Source: Streptomyces collinus (GTDB lineage: Bacteria > Actinomycetota > Actinomycetes > Streptomycetales > Streptomycetaceae). From it: a stretch of 64,000 nt of DNA. Positions 45,370-54,637 of the stretch are shown here, piece by piece. The stretch covers positions 1,240,001 through 1,304,000 of the forward strand of contig NZ_CP133771.1 in the NCBI RefSeq assembly GCF_031348265.1. The letters are read 5' to 3'. The position numbers and the translations under genes are program-made. The notes below the pieces were generated by a model, which saw nothing but the letters and a program-made list of their open reading frames with translations, was not told the origin of the DNA and did not search any database. The number at the start of each line of letters is the position of its first letter. The first letter of the stretch is position 1.

Positions 45370-45843
45370 TCAGCAGCCGCAGTCACCGGCGTCCACGGGT
45401 GCCGTCAGCGGGTCCGGGGCTCTGCGTTCACGCCCCTGCCAGGTCTCGAAGGCCAGGCCCTCGCGCACCCAGTACTCGAAGCCGCCGAGCATCTCCTTGA
45501 CCCGGTAGCCGAGTTCGGCGAGGGCGAGGGCAGCCCGGACGGCGCCGTTGCAGCCGGGGCCCCAGCAGTACGTCACGACCGGCACCGACCGGTCCAGGAG
45601 CTGCCCGGCCTGCTCGGGGACGAGCGCGGTCGGCAGGTGGAGCGCGCCGGGGATGTGGCCCTGGTCCCAGGCCTCGGTGGAGCGCGAGTCGACGAGGACG
45701 AATCCGGGGTCACCCCCGGCACCGAGTGCGGCGGCGACGTCGGACACGTCGGTGTGGAAGGCGAGACCGGCACGGAAGTGGGCGGCGGCCTCGGCGGGAG
45801 CGGCGGGGGCGACGCGCAGGACGGGGTTCACGGCGGTGGTCAT
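45370..45843 (-). CDS. Rhodanese-like domain protein
   Basis: 157 residues from ATG 45843. A single rhodanese domain: GGDPGFVLVDSRSTEAWDQGHIPGALHLPT and the active cysteine in VTYCWGPGCNGAVRAALALAELGYRVKEMLGGFEYW. It would carry sulfur as a persulfide. The C-terminal CGC pair (GDCGC) is extra. It is divergent from an Lrp regulator. Confidence 0.92.
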   Translation of the reverse strand: MTTAVNPVLRVAPAAPAEAAAHFRAGLAFHTDVSDVAAALGAGGDPGFVLVDSRSTEAWDQGHIPGALHLPTALVPEQAGQLLDRSVPVVTYCWGPGCNGAVRAALALAELGYRVKEMLGGFEYWVREGLAFETWQGRERRAPDPLTAPVDAGDCGC

Positions 45844-45937
45844 GGGAGAGAAGCTACGGGCGCCGGTCCCGTCCATGAAGGGACGATCCCCGGTGCTCCG
45901 CTTGATCTGCCGGGGATTCCCCTGCTATCCCTCGGGC

Positions 45938-46384
45938 ATGACCGAGTATTCCCCGGACGCCACCGACTGGCGCATCCTGGACGTCCTCCAGAGGGAGGGG
46001 CGGGCCAGTTTCGCCGAGCTGGCCCGTGCGGTGTCCATGTCCGCGAGCGCGGTCACCGACCGGGTGCGCCGCATGGAGGAGGCCGGGGTCATCCAGGGCT
46101 ACGCGGCGGTGGTGGACCCGGAGCGGCTGGGCCTGCCGATCCTGGCGTTCGTGCGCCTGCGCTATCCGAACGGCAACTACAAGCCCTTCCACGACCTGGT
46201 CGCCGTCACGCCCGAGATCCTGGAGGCGCACCACGTCACGGGCGACGACTGTTTCGTCATCAAGGTCACGGCCCGTTCGATGCGCCATCTGGAGGAGGTG
46301 TCGGGGAAGATCGGGGCGCTGGGCTCGGTGACGACGAGCGTGGTGTACTCCTCGCCCCTCCCCCGGCGTCCCCTGGGCCGCTGA
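45938..46384 (+). CDS. Lrp/AsnC-family regulator
   Basis: 148 residues. The helix-turn-helix DWRILDVLQREGRASFAELARAVSMSASAVTDRVRRMEEAGVIQGY is at about 10-55; the RAM domain includes HHVTGDDCFVIKVTARSMRHLEEVSGKIGALGSVTTSVVYSS. Divergent from the rhodanese gene across 94 bp and convergent on sbcC, whose stop is 2 bp away. Confidence 0.93.
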   Translation: MTEYSPDATDWRILDVLQREGRASFAELARAVSMSASAVTDRVRRMEEAGVIQGYAAVVDPERLGLPILAFVRLRYPNGNYKPFHDLVAVTPEILEAHHVTGDDCFVIKVTARSMRHLEEVSGKIGALGSVTTSVVYSSPLPRRPLGR

Positions 46385-46386
46385 CC

Positions 46387-49380
46387 TCAGGCGCCGCGCT
46401 GCCGCAGTGCCGACCCGGACCGGCCCTTGACGACCTCCAGCTGGGCGTGGATCCGCCGCCGCAGGTCGGGGACGTGACTGACGATGCCGACGCTGCGGTC
46501 GCGTTCGCGCAGGGAGTCGAGGACGTCGAGGACCTCGTCGAGGGTCTGGTCGTCGAGGCTGCCGAAGCCCTCGTCGATGAAGAGGGTGTCCAGCCGCACC
46601 CCGCCCGCCTCGTCCGTGACGACGTCCGCGAGGCCGAGGGCCAGGGCCAGCGAGGCGAAGAACGTCTCGCCGCCCGAGAGCGTCGCCGTGTCGCGTTCGC
46701 GGCCGGTCCAGGCGTCGACGACGTGCAGTCCGAGCCCACTGCGGCCGCGTCCGGTGCGGTCGTCGGAGTGGACGAGGGTGTAGCGGCCTGACGACATGCG
46801 GCGCAGCCGTACGGTCGCGGCGGCGGCGACCTGCTCCAGCCGGGCCGCCAGGACGTACGACTCCAGGCGCATGCGGCGTTCGTTGTCCGCCGAGGTGCCG
46901 GCGGCGAGACCGGCCATCCGGGCGACGCGGTCGTACTCCTCGCGCAGCGGCGCCAGCCGGCGCATGGAGGCGGCCGCCCGGGCGGACAGCCAGGCGAGTT
47001 CGGCGCAGCGCCGACGGGCGGCGTCGTGGGCGGAGGCGGCGGCGCGCAGCCGCCGTTCCGCCTCGTCGGCCGTCCGCTGCGCCGCGTCCGGGTCGGCCCG
47101 CGGCTCGCGGGCCGCGGCGGCCGTGTCGGCCTCGGCGAGGACGGCCCGGACGGCGGCCTCCTCGTGCTGCCAGGCGTCCAGGCGGTGTTGCAGCTCACGG
47201 TGGGCGGCGTTGTCGAGGAGGGCGGCGGCCGCGGCCTGCGGCGTCTCGAAGCCGGCCCGGAAGGCGGCGTCGGCGAGCCGGGCGTCGGCGTCCTTGAGCC
47301 GCTGGGCGCTGTCCTCGGCGGCCCGTGCGGCGTCGGCGGCGTCCGTGAGCAGCGCGGTCCGCCGCTCCAGCTGCGCGGCCCGGGCGGCGACACTGTCCAG
47401 GGAGCCCCGTGCCCGGTCCAGCTCCTCCTCCAGAGCGGTCCGTTCACGGTCCAGCCGCTCCCGGTGACCGACCCGGGACGCGGTCCGCACGGCGGCCTCC
47501 TGCCGGGCGGCGAGGCGCCGTTCGTGTTCGTGCCCGGCCTGCCGCAGGCGCTCCTGCGCGGTGTGCAGTTCGGCTGCCGCGCTGCGGGCCCGCGCATACC
47601 GCTCCTCCAACTCCTCCATTTCCTGGGCGAGTTGGTCGGTGGGGGTGTCACCGGCCTCCGCGCCGGCGGCGGCCAGTGCCTCCCGTGCGGCCCCGAGGCG
47701 CCGCTCGTCCTCGGCACGCTGTTCGTCGGCGCGCTGGTAGGCGGTGAGGGCGTGCTCCTCCGCCTCGCGGTCGACGTGCCCGGCGACCTTGCGGGCGGGG
47801 GCGGGGTGTTCGGTGGCGCCGCAGACGGCGCACGGTTCGCCGTCGGTGAGGTGCGCGGCCAGCTCGGCGGCGATGCCGTTCAGGCGCTGTTCCTTGAGGT
47901 CGAGCCAGTGCTGCTTGGCCCGCAGTGCCTTGTCCTGGGCGGTGCGGACCCGGTCGGCCGCCCGGTCCGTGTCGTGGGCGAGCTGGTCGCGCAGGCGGGC
48001 CGCCCGCAGCCGCTGCCGCGCGGGCTCGCGCCGTTCGGCGAGCTGCTCGGCGAGGGCGGCGTCCTTCTGGGCGGAGTCGACCCGCGCCTGGAGTACGGTG
48101 CGCGTCTCCTCCCAGCCGTCGAGCCAGGCCTCCGCCTCCTGCAGGAGGTCGGCGTCGGCGTGCTCCTGGCGGTCCAGGCCGGCGCGCTCGTCGAGGAGTT
48201 CGGCCAGCCGCCGCTCGGCGCGGCGGGCCGAGTCGAGTCCGCCCAGTTCCTCGGCGGCCCGGCGGGCGGCGGAGGCGAGCCCGGCCGCACCCGCGTCGGC
48301 GAAGGTCTCCGGCAGCAGGGCACGCGCGCGTGCCTCGGCGGCGGCTGCCCGGCGGTGTTCGGCTTCTGAGGATTCCCGCAGGTCCAGGGCGGGGGCGACC
48401 GCTTCGGCCTTGCGGGCCCGCTCCATGAGCGCCTGCGCCTCCCGGTAGGCCTCGGCTCCCTGTTCCAGACTCGCGGCCCGTTCCCGTGCCTGGGCGAACC
48501 GCCGCTGGAGGCGGTCCAGTTCGCGGGCGTCGTCCAGGGCGCGGCCGGCGGCGGCCTGCGCGGACTCGGCGGCGGTGAGGGTGCACGCGGCGACGGTGAG
48601 CTGATCGCGGGCGGTGCTGCGGGCGACGGCGGCCGCGCTCAGGACGGCCTCGGCCAGTCCCGGTTCGCCCGGAGCCAGCGCCGGCAGCTCCATGGCGTCG
48701 CCCGCGGCCTGCTGCATGCGGTGGGCGTCGGCCAGCAGTTCCGCGTCCCCGTCCCGCACCTGGGCCTCGGTGGCCCGGCGGCGCTCGGCGAGGCGCTTCT
48801 CGACGTCGGCGAAGCGGCGGGTGTCGAACAGGCGGCCCAGCAGCTTGCCGCGGGCCTCGGCGTCGGCGCGCAGGAACCGGGCGAAGTCGCCCTGCGGCAG
48901 CAGCACGACCTGGCAGAACTGCTCCCGGCTCATACCGAGGAGCTGGGTGATCTCCTCGCCGATCTCCTGGTGGGAGCGGCTGAGGTCCTTCCAGGCCCCG
49001 GCCGTCGCGTCGTACTCGCGCAGCCACGTCTGGGCCTTGTCCAGGGTCGTGCCGGTGCCGCGCTTCTTGGGGCGCTCCCAGGGCGGCTGGCGGGTGACCT
49101 CCAGGCGGCGTCCGGCGACGGTGAGGTCGAGGATGACCTCGGTGCGGGTCACGGGGGCGGCGTGGTCGCTGCGCAGGGTGGTGCCCTGACCGCCGCCCTG
49201 CCGGGCGCCCGGCACCGAGCCGTAGAGGGCGTAGCAGACCGCGTCGAGGACGGATGTCTTGCCGGCGCCGGTGGGGCCGTGCAGCAGGAACAGCCCGGCG
49301 CTGGAGAGGTCGTCGAAGTCGACGGCCTGGGTGCCTCCGAAGGGCCCGAAGGCGGTGAGGGTGAGCCGGTGGAGCCTCAC
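46387..49380 (-). CDS. sbcC: Exonuclease subunit SbcC (SMC-like ATPase)
   Basis: 997 residues. Walker A GPTGAGKTS (35-43), long coiled coils either side of the zinc hook CAVCGATEHPAP (CxxC), then the ABC signature LSGGETFFASLALALGLADV and Walker B LDTLFIDEGFGSLD. Partner of SbcD in the Mre11-Rad50-like complex that processes hairpins and DNA ends. GTG 49380 overlaps the sbcD stop by 3 bp (GTGA). Confidence 0.96.
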   Translation of the reverse strand: MRLHRLTLTAFGPFGGTQAVDFDDLSSAGLFLLHGPTGAGKTSVLDAVCYALYGSVPGARQGGGQGTTLRSDHAAPVTRTEVILDLTVAGRRLEVTRQPPWERPKKRGTGTTLDKAQTWLREYDATAGAWKDLSRSHQEIGEEITQLLGMSREQFCQVVLLPQGDFARFLRADAEARGKLLGRLFDTRRFADVEKRLAERRRATEAQVRDGDAELLADAHRMQQAAGDAMELPALAPGEPGLAEAVLSAAAVARSTARDQLTVAACTLTAAESAQAAAGRALDDARELDRLQRRFAQARERAASLEQGAEAYREAQALMERARKAEAVAPALDLRESSEAEHRRAAAAEARARALLPETFADAGAAGLASAARRAAEELGGLDSARRAERRLAELLDERAGLDRQEHADADLLQEAEAWLDGWEETRTVLQARVDSAQKDAALAEQLAERREPARQRLRAARLRDQLAHDTDRAADRVRTAQDKALRAKQHWLDLKEQRLNGIAAELAAHLTDGEPCAVCGATEHPAPARKVAGHVDREAEEHALTAYQRADEQRAEDERRLGAAREALAAAGAEAGDTPTDQLAQEMEELEERYARARSAAAELHTAQERLRQAGHEHERRLAARQEAAVRTASRVGHRERLDRERTALEEELDRARGSLDSVAARAAQLERRTALLTDAADAARAAEDSAQRLKDADARLADAAFRAGFETPQAAAAALLDNAAHRELQHRLDAWQHEEAAVRAVLAEADTAAAAREPRADPDAAQRTADEAERRLRAAASAHDAARRRCAELAWLSARAAASMRRLAPLREEYDRVARMAGLAAGTSADNERRMRLESYVLAARLEQVAAAATVRLRRMSSGRYTLVHSDDRTGRGRSGLGLHVVDAWTGRERDTATLSGGETFFASLALALGLADVVTDEAGGVRLDTLFIDEGFGSLDDQTLDEVLDVLDSLRERDRSVGIVSHVPDLRRRIHAQLEVVKGRSGSALRQRGA

Positions 49381-50540
49381 CGGGCCACCTCCCGTACGGT
49401 CTCGTCGGCCCGGACCGCGTCGAACGCGTCCCGCAGCACGCCCTGTTCGTGCGGGTCGGGGCCGGCGCCGCGCACATGGGCGACGAAGTCCTCGGCGATC
49501 TCCTGGTCGCTGCGGCCGGCGAGGCGCCGGGCGTACGACACCTCGGACTCGTCCTCGTCGCGGTCGGGGTCGAAGACGAGGCTGAGCGTGTGCGGGAAGC
49601 GCTCGGCGAGCCGGGCCATCGGGTCGGCCGGGCGGACGGGGTCGGTCAGGGTCGCCTCGACCCACGCCTCCTCGTGCTGGGCCAGCTCCGGATCGGCGAG
49701 CAGGTCCTCCAGGGTGCCCCGGATCCGGGCCAGGGCGCGGGGCACCGGGCAGTCGACGCGCTCGGCACCGAGGGAGCCGTCCGCGGCCAGGTCGACCAGC
49801 CACATGCTCTTGCGGTGGGCGGCCTCCGAGAAGGAGTAGGGCAGCGGGGAGCCGGAGTAGCGGACGCGGTCGGTGAGGGTCTGGCAGCCGTGCAGATGCC
49901 CGAGCGCCACGTAGTCGACGCCGTCGAATACCCCGGCCGGTACCGCGGCGACGCCGCCGACGGTGATGTCCCGCTCGCTGTCGCTGGGTTCGCCGCCGGT
50001 GACGAAGGCGTGCGCGAGGACGACGGAGCGGGTGCCGGCCGGACGGGCGGCGAGGTCGGCGCGGACCCGGTCCATGGCGGCGGCGAGCACGGCCTCGTGT
50101 CCGGCCTTCTCCACACCGAACTCGTCCTTCACCAGGGCCGGTTCGAGATACGGCAGCCCGTAGAAGGCGACCTCCCCGTCGGCGTCGGCCAGCACCACGG
50201 GGGTGCCGGCCGCCGACGGCTCGGTCCGCAGATGGATGCCGGCCCGCCCGATCAGCCCGGCGCCCACGCCCAGCCGGCGGGCCGAGTCGTGGTTCCCGGA
50301 GATCATCACCGTCGGCACGCCGAGAGCGGCGAGGCGGTGCAGGGCGTCGTCGAACAGCTCGACCGCGGCGAGCGGCGGCACGGCACGGTCGTACACGTCT
50401 CCCGACACGACCACCGCGTCCACGGCCCGCTCCCGCACGGTCGTGACGAGGTGGCGGATGAACTCGGCCTGGGCGCCGAGCATGTTCACCCGGTGGAAGG
50501 CCCGTCCGAGATGCCAGTCGGAGGTGTGCAGCAGCCTCAA
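49377..50540 (-). CDS. sbcD: Exonuclease subunit SbcD (Mre11-like nuclease)
   Basis: 387 residues if started at TTG 50540, which gives MRLLHTSDWHLGRAFH, the standard N-terminus; a GTG at 50591 would add 17 residues. Phosphoesterase motifs: HTSDWHLGR, VVSGDVYDRAVPP, MISGNHDSARRLG, and GHLHGCQTL. It is a metal-dependent nuclease acting with SbcC, downstream in the same operon. Confidence 0.95.
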   Translation of the reverse strand: MRLLHTSDWHLGRAFHRVNMLGAQAEFIRHLVTTVRERAVDAVVVSGDVYDRAVPPLAAVELFDDALHRLAALGVPTVMISGNHDSARRLGVGAGLIGRAGIHLRTEPSAAGTPVVLADADGEVAFYGLPYLEPALVKDEFGVEKAGHEAVLAAAMDRVRADLAARPAGTRSVVLAHAFVTGGEPSDSERDITVGGVAAVPAGVFDGVDYVALGHLHGCQTLTDRVRYSGSPLPYSFSEAAHRKSMWLVDLAADGSLGAERVDCPVPRALARIRGTLEDLLADPELAQHEEAWVEATLTDPVRPADPMARLAERFPHTLSLVFDPDRDEDESEVSYARRLAGRSDQEIAEDFVAHVRGAGPDPHEQGVLRDAFDAVRADETVREVAR

Positions 50541-50914
50541 GATGCCGCCCCGGCCTGCATGGCTCCCCCTGCTGTCGTTCTCCACCGGCACGAGCCGGTC
50601 CGCTCGTCGTCAGACCCACCACGCTAACGCGTGTGGACACCTGGTCCACCACGAACTCCGGACCGCCACACCCATCCGACGGCAATTCAGGGGAAATGTC
50701 GCAACTGTGCAGTGGAACAAGTCATTCCGGTGCGATGCCGCGCTCCGGCATCGCACCGGTCGAGGCAGAGAGGAGCATCCCCGCCGGTGCTCGACCTCAC
50801 CGAGGGCCTCCCGGCAGCTGTCCGCGCGGCACTCCTCGTAGCGGGTGGCGGTCCGGAGATCGGGGAGCAAGGGCGGGGCGCTACTTCGGGACGAGAACCC
50901 GGCGGGTCCACCGG

Positions 50915-51206
50915 GACGACGTGGGCACCGGGTCGGGTGTGCTGAACACCGTGACCCAGGCGGGGATGGCCTTCGGAGCAGCCGTCATCGGGGCCCTGTA
51001 CCGCGGCTTCCTGGGCACCAATCCCCAGTCCCCGGGCCGGGACACGGACTCGGCCGACTTCGCGCAGGCCTTCGACCTCCGCGTACGTCCTCGCGGCCCT
51101 CGCCGTCGGTACGGCGTTGCTCGCGTTCCGGCTGGGGCGCGTCCCGACGGGTGCGGCGAGCGGGAACGCGGCGGACGACGGGGGCGGGACCGGCGCCGAC
51201 CGCTGA
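50915..51206 (+). pseudogene. Frameshifted C-terminal remnant of a DHA2-type MFS transporter
   Basis: One frame reads DDVGTGSGVLNTVTQAGMAFGAAVIGALYRGFLGTNP...DFAQAFDL, the penultimate segment of DHA2/EmrB-like transporters. At about 51079-51084 the continuing helix YVLAALAVGTALLAFRLG appears only in the next frame. No upstream transporter part is present in 50541-50914. It is a decayed fragment. The surrounding 50541-51296 contains no other gene that I can support. Confidence 0.75.
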
Positions 51207-51296
51207 CCTTCGTCGCGGCGGACGACGGGGGCCGGACAGGCGCCGACCGCTGGCCCCCGTCGCGGCTGCCGGGCGGTGGAGGGGACGGAACCGCCG

Positions 51297-51923
51297 TCAG
51301 GCGTCCCCGTACGCTTCCCCGCCGAGTTCGAAGCCGGCCGTCCCGGCGGTGGCGTCGGCGAGCCAGGACCGGAAGGCGTCCACGTCGGCGTCGGGGAGGG
51401 CGATCCCGATCGTCACCGCCTCCCCGTAGCGCACGTCGCGGACTTCGCGCCCGGTGGTGCGCAGGTCGTTCTCCAGCTTGCCGGCCCGCTGGTGGTCGAC
51501 GGTGACGGTGGCCAGCCGGAACCGGCGGCGGGTGCGGGTGCCGAGGGTGTCCAGGGCCTCGCCGACCGCTCCGCCGTACGCCCGGATGAGCCCGCCGGCG
51601 CCGAGTTTGGCCCCGCCGAAGTAGCGGGTGACGACGGCGACGACGTACCGCATGTCGCGGCGCAGCAGCATCTGGAGCATGGGGACGCCGGCGGTGCCGC
51701 CCGGCTCGCCGTCGTCGCTCGCCTTCTGGACGGAGGCGTCGGCGCCGATCACATAGGCCCAGCAGTTGTGGGAGGCGTCGGCGTGCTCCTTGCGGACCGT
51801 GGCGATGAAGTCCTGCGCCTCCTGCTCGGTGGCCGCCGGAGCGAGGGCGCACAGGAAGCGGGAGCGGTTGACCTCGGTCTCGTGCACGCCGGTGCCGGCG
51901 ACCGTGCGGTATTCGTCCTGCAT
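51297..51923 (-). CDS. YigZ/IMPACT-family protein
   Basis: 208 residues. The IMPACT N-terminal domain is clear: SRFLCALAPAATEQEAQDFIATVRKEHADASHNCWAY, DDGEPGGTAGVPMLQML, YFGGAKLGAGGLIRAYGGAV. A C-terminal DUF1949-like ferredoxin fold follows (about 140-205). The bacterial role is uncertain; the eukaryotic homologue regulates GCN2. Confidence 0.93.
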   Translation of the reverse strand: MQDEYRTVAGTGVHETEVNRSRFLCALAPAATEQEAQDFIATVRKEHADASHNCWAYVIGADASVQKASDDGEPGGTAGVPMLQMLLRRDMRYVVAVVTRYFGGAKLGAGGLIRAYGGAVGEALDTLGTRTRRRFRLATVTVDHQRAGKLENDLRTTGREVRDVRYGEAVTIGIALPDADVDAFRSWLADATAGTAGFELGGEAYGDA

Positions 51924-51991
51924 CCGGCCAGCCTAATCGCGTGGCCGCCGCGTCCCGGCGGGGCGGTCGGCCGCAACCGCCGGGACCTCCG

Positions 51992-52276
51992 CTACGAGTG
52001 GGCCACGGCCTCGCCGGCCGTGACCTGGGGCGGGTTGGGCAGCAGCTCGGCGAGCCGGTCCCGTACGTAGTCCCCCGCCCTCTCGGTCGACTCCTCGGCG
52101 CCGGCCCGGTCCTGGAAGACGCTGGTCGACACCATCACCCCGCCGCCGGCGTCGACGAAGTAGTAGGCCACGAAACCCTGGACCTGGCGGAGGAGCGGCA
52201 GGAACTCCTCGTTCACCCGGCGTCCCGCCTCCGCCGGGTCGGTCACGCCTTCGTACCGCCGAATCACCGCGTGCAT
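51992..52276 (-). CDS. Small ABM-like (dimeric alpha/beta barrel) protein
   Basis: 94 residues starting MHAVIRRYEGVTDPAEAGRR. The pattern of VIRRYEG, LRQVQGFVAYYFVDAGGGVMVSTSVF and an alternating helix resembles antibiotic-biosynthesis-monooxygenase-like dimeric barrels used as small oxidases or binding proteins. I cannot name the family with certainty. Confidence 0.65.
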   Translation of the reverse strand: MHAVIRRYEGVTDPAEAGRRVNEEFLPLLRQVQGFVAYYFVDAGGGVMVSTSVFQDRAGAEESTERAGDYVRDRLAELLPNPPQVTAGEAVAHS

Positions 52277-52401
52277 GGCTGCTCTCCTCCTGGATCGGCA
52301 CGGCCGTTCTTCGCAGACGGCGTACCCGTGAGGGCACGTGGGCGCAGCACGGACCCGGCGCAGATCACTGGAAAGGACCCATGCCGGGACGGGGTCCGGG
52401 G

Positions 52402-52944
52402 CTACTTCTTCTTGCCCCGGGGCACGGTCACGGACGTGAGCAGCGCGGCGTCGGGGGCGAGGGCCCCCCAGGCGGTGCCGCGCCAGGTCAGTACGGCGAT
52501 CGCCGAGGTGGGGAACTTCGTGCGGACCTGCTCCAGGGTGTCGTCGAGGCCGTCACCGGCGAGGGCCAGGACCAGTTCCTCCAGCCCGGGGTTGTGCCCG
52601 ATCAGCAGCAGCGTCTCGACCTCGGCGGGCACCTCGTGGACGACGGCGAGCAGGCCGGCCGGGCCGGCGGCGTACAGCCGCCGGTCGTACCGGACCGGCG
52701 GGGGTGTGCCCCACTCGGCGGAGGCCAGGTCCCAGGTCCCGCGGGCGCGGACGGCGGTGGAGCACAGCGCGAGGTCCGGCAGGAGGTCGGCATCGGCCAG
52801 GGCCCGCCCGGCCGCGGGGGCGTCCCGGCGGCCGCGCGGGGCGAGGGGGCGTTCGTGGTCGGCGACGTCCACGGGCCAGGCGGACTTGGCGTGCCGCAGC
52901 ACGACCAGGCGGCGCAGCGGGCCTGATCCGGCGCGTTCGATCAT
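52402..52944 (-). CDS. SixA-type phosphohistidine phosphatase
   Basis: 180 residues. Histidine-phosphatase signature LVVLRHAKSAWP (RHG-like), DHERPLAPRGRRDAPAAGRAL, and the second histidine in LLLIGHNPGLEELVLAL. SixA removes phosphate from phosphohistidine, for example on phosphotransfer proteins. Its ATG overlaps the upstream gene's stop by 4 bp (ATGA), so it is the second gene of a two-gene operon. The tail ends in PRGKKK. Confidence 0.92.
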   Translation of the reverse strand: MIERAGSGPLRRLVVLRHAKSAWPVDVADHERPLAPRGRRDAPAAGRALADADLLPDLALCSTAVRARGTWDLASAEWGTPPPVRYDRRLYAAGPAGLLAVVHEVPAEVETLLLIGHNPGLEELVLALAGDGLDDTLEQVRTKFPTSAIAVLTWRGTAWGALAPDAALLTSVTVPRGKKK

Positions 52945-53657
52945 GACGGGGCTCCCAGATCGCGGGTGAGGTCGAGGCCGAGGAGCCGGTCGGCGTAGGC
53001 GTACGTCTCGAACCGGGCTCCGTCGGCCAGGCCCGGCTCGGTCTCGACGTGACGCAGGACGTCCAGCACACCGGGGACGTCCAGGTCGTCCTCCCAGGCG
53101 TCGCGCAGCCTTCGCCGCACGGCGTCGGGGATCGGCCGTGAGGGCTGCCGTGCCCAGCGGGCGACCGCGCCGCGCCAGCGGGCGAGGGTGGCGCGGGCGT
53201 CGTCGAGCCCGGCCGCCTCCAGCCGGAGCGGGGCGCTGTGGTGACGGGTGATCAGGGCGAGGCGCAGGGCGGCCGGGTCGCCGTGGTCCGGCGGATCCGG
53301 CTCCACGGGCGCGACGGCGATCCGCACCCCGTCGGGCGCCTTGCCGCCCCGGGCGGTGACATGGACGACCTGGGCCTCGCCCAGACCGGCGCCGACGTCG
53401 GGGCTGTCCTCGAAGGGGCGGATGCCGAGCGTCGCGGCGCCTGCGCGCAGCTCCGCCTCCCGGCGGCCGCCGGTCAGCAGCGCCCACACCGGTGTGCCGC
53501 CGAGCTCAAGCGTCCTGACGAGCAGGTCCCCGACGAGCAGCACCCGCAGGTCCGTCGTGTCGGATCCGGACGCGTGCACCTCGACACGGGTCAGGCCCCG
53601 GCGGGCCGGGGCGGCGTCGACCGGCTCGCCGGTCCGGGCGTCGATGATGCGCAGCAC
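52941..53657 (-). CDS. Degenerate cysteinyl-tRNA-synthetase-like protein
   Basis: 238 residues from GTG 53657 (MLRIIDARTGEPVDAAPARRG). The C-terminal half reads like CysRS: GIRPFEDSPDVGAG, then LRLALITRHHSAPLRLEAAGLDDARATLARWR and the DALR-like RLRDAWEDDLDVPGVLDVL. The HIGH and KMSKS motifs and the catalytic core are absent, so it cannot charge tRNA. It resembles other CysRS-derived fragments (such as MshC relatives) but with its active site lost. It is coupled to SixA by a 4-bp overlap. Confidence 0.6.
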   Translation of the reverse strand: MLRIIDARTGEPVDAAPARRGLTRVEVHASGSDTTDLRVLLVGDLLVRTLELGGTPVWALLTGGRREAELRAGAATLGIRPFEDSPDVGAGLGEAQVVHVTARGGKAPDGVRIAVAPVEPDPPDHGDPAALRLALITRHHSAPLRLEAAGLDDARATLARWRGAVARWARQPSRPIPDAVRRRLRDAWEDDLDVPGVLDVLRHVETEPGLADGARFETYAYADRLLGLDLTRDLGAPS

Positions 53658-53761
53658 GAGGTGAGCGTAGGCGGGCGGGCGGCCACACGCGGGCAGGTTC
53701 GGCGTTTTCTGGCCGCCGTGGCGCAATCGCCCCACCCGTGGCGTGCCCGGCCCCTCCTCCC

Positions 53762-54637
53762 TCAGGCCAGCGTGCCCAGGAACCGCACGTGGGGCCGCCC
53801 CTCGGGCCCTTCACGGCTGACGGCGGCCCGCACCCGGTACACCTCGGCGATGAGCTCCGCCGTGAGGACGTCCCCCGGGGTGCCTCCCGCCACGACCCGT
53901 CCCGCGCACAGCACGACGACCCGATCGCAGTATGTAGCCGCGAGGTTGAGGTCGTGCAGGGCGACGACGGTGGTGACCGGCAGGCCCGTGACCAGGGTGA
54001 GCAGGTCGAGCTGGTGGTGGATGTCGAGGTGGTTGGTGGGCTCGTCGAGGAGGAGCTCGCGGGGTTCCTGGGCGAGCGCGCGGGCGATCTGCACCCGCTG
54101 GCGTTCGCCGCCCGAGAGGGTGTGCCAGAGCCGGCCGGAACGCTCGTCGAGGCCCGTGCGTTCCAGGGCGGCGCGCACCGCCCGATCGTCGTCGTCGGTT
54201 CCGGGCGTCCAGGCACGGCGGTGCGGGACGCGGCCGAGCCGCACGACGTCCTCGACCGTCAGCTCGACCTGGGTGTCCGACTGCTGCTCCACGACGGCGA
54301 GGCGGCGCGCGACCGTGCGGCGGGGCAGGTCGCCGAGCGGTGTGCCGTCGAGGGTGACGACTCCGCAGGTCGGGGTGAGCAGCCCGGCCAGCAGCCGCAG
54401 CAGGGTGGATTTGCCGGAGCCGTTGGGGCCGAGGACGCCGACCGTGGAGCCTGTCTCGGGCGCGAGGGCGACGCCGTCCAGGATGAGATGCCCGTCGGCA
54501 CGGCGGCTGACCCGGTCGGCCCGCAGCCCCGCCTCCACCGATGCCCCCGTGCCGCTCACCGCGCCCTCCACCTCCACCGATGCCCCCGCGCCACTCACCG
54601 CGCCCTCCATCCCCACCGATGCCTCCGCGCCGCTCAT
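53762..54637 (-). CDS. ABC importer ATP-binding protein, cobalamin/siderophore type
   Basis: 291 residues. Walker A GPNGSGKST, signature LSGGERQRVQIARALA, Walker B ELLLDEPTNHLDI, the switch His in VVALHDLNLAATY; the LAGLLTPTCGVVTLDG and VEDVVRLGRVPHRRAWTP blocks are of the BtuD/FecE subfamily. The first 37 residues are a threefold 13-residue repeat from a 39-bp tandem repeat (see 54537-54640), not part of the fold. ATG 54637 overlaps the permease stop by 4 bp. The gene is under the B12 riboswitch. Confidence 0.92.
   Translation of the reverse strand: MSGAEASVGMEGAVSGAGASVEVEGAVSGTGASVEAGLRADRVSRRADGHLILDGVALAPETGSTVGVLGPNGSGKSTLLRLLAGLLTPTCGVVTLDGTPLGDLPRRTVARRLAVVEQQSDTQVELTVEDVVRLGRVPHRRAWTPGTDDDDRAVRAALERTGLDERSGRLWHTLSGGERQRVQIARALAQEPRELLLDEPTNHLDIHHQLDLLTLVTGLPVTTVVALHDLNLAATYCDRVVVLCAGRVVAGGTPGDVLTAELIAEVYRVRAAVSREGPEGRPHVRFLGTLA

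Noticed and set aside
46387..50685. A 1432-codon frame spanning sbcC and sbcD
   Set aside because: It is sbcC extended through sbcD in the wrong frame. The SbcC N-terminus MRLHRLTLTAFGPFGG fixes the start at 49380.
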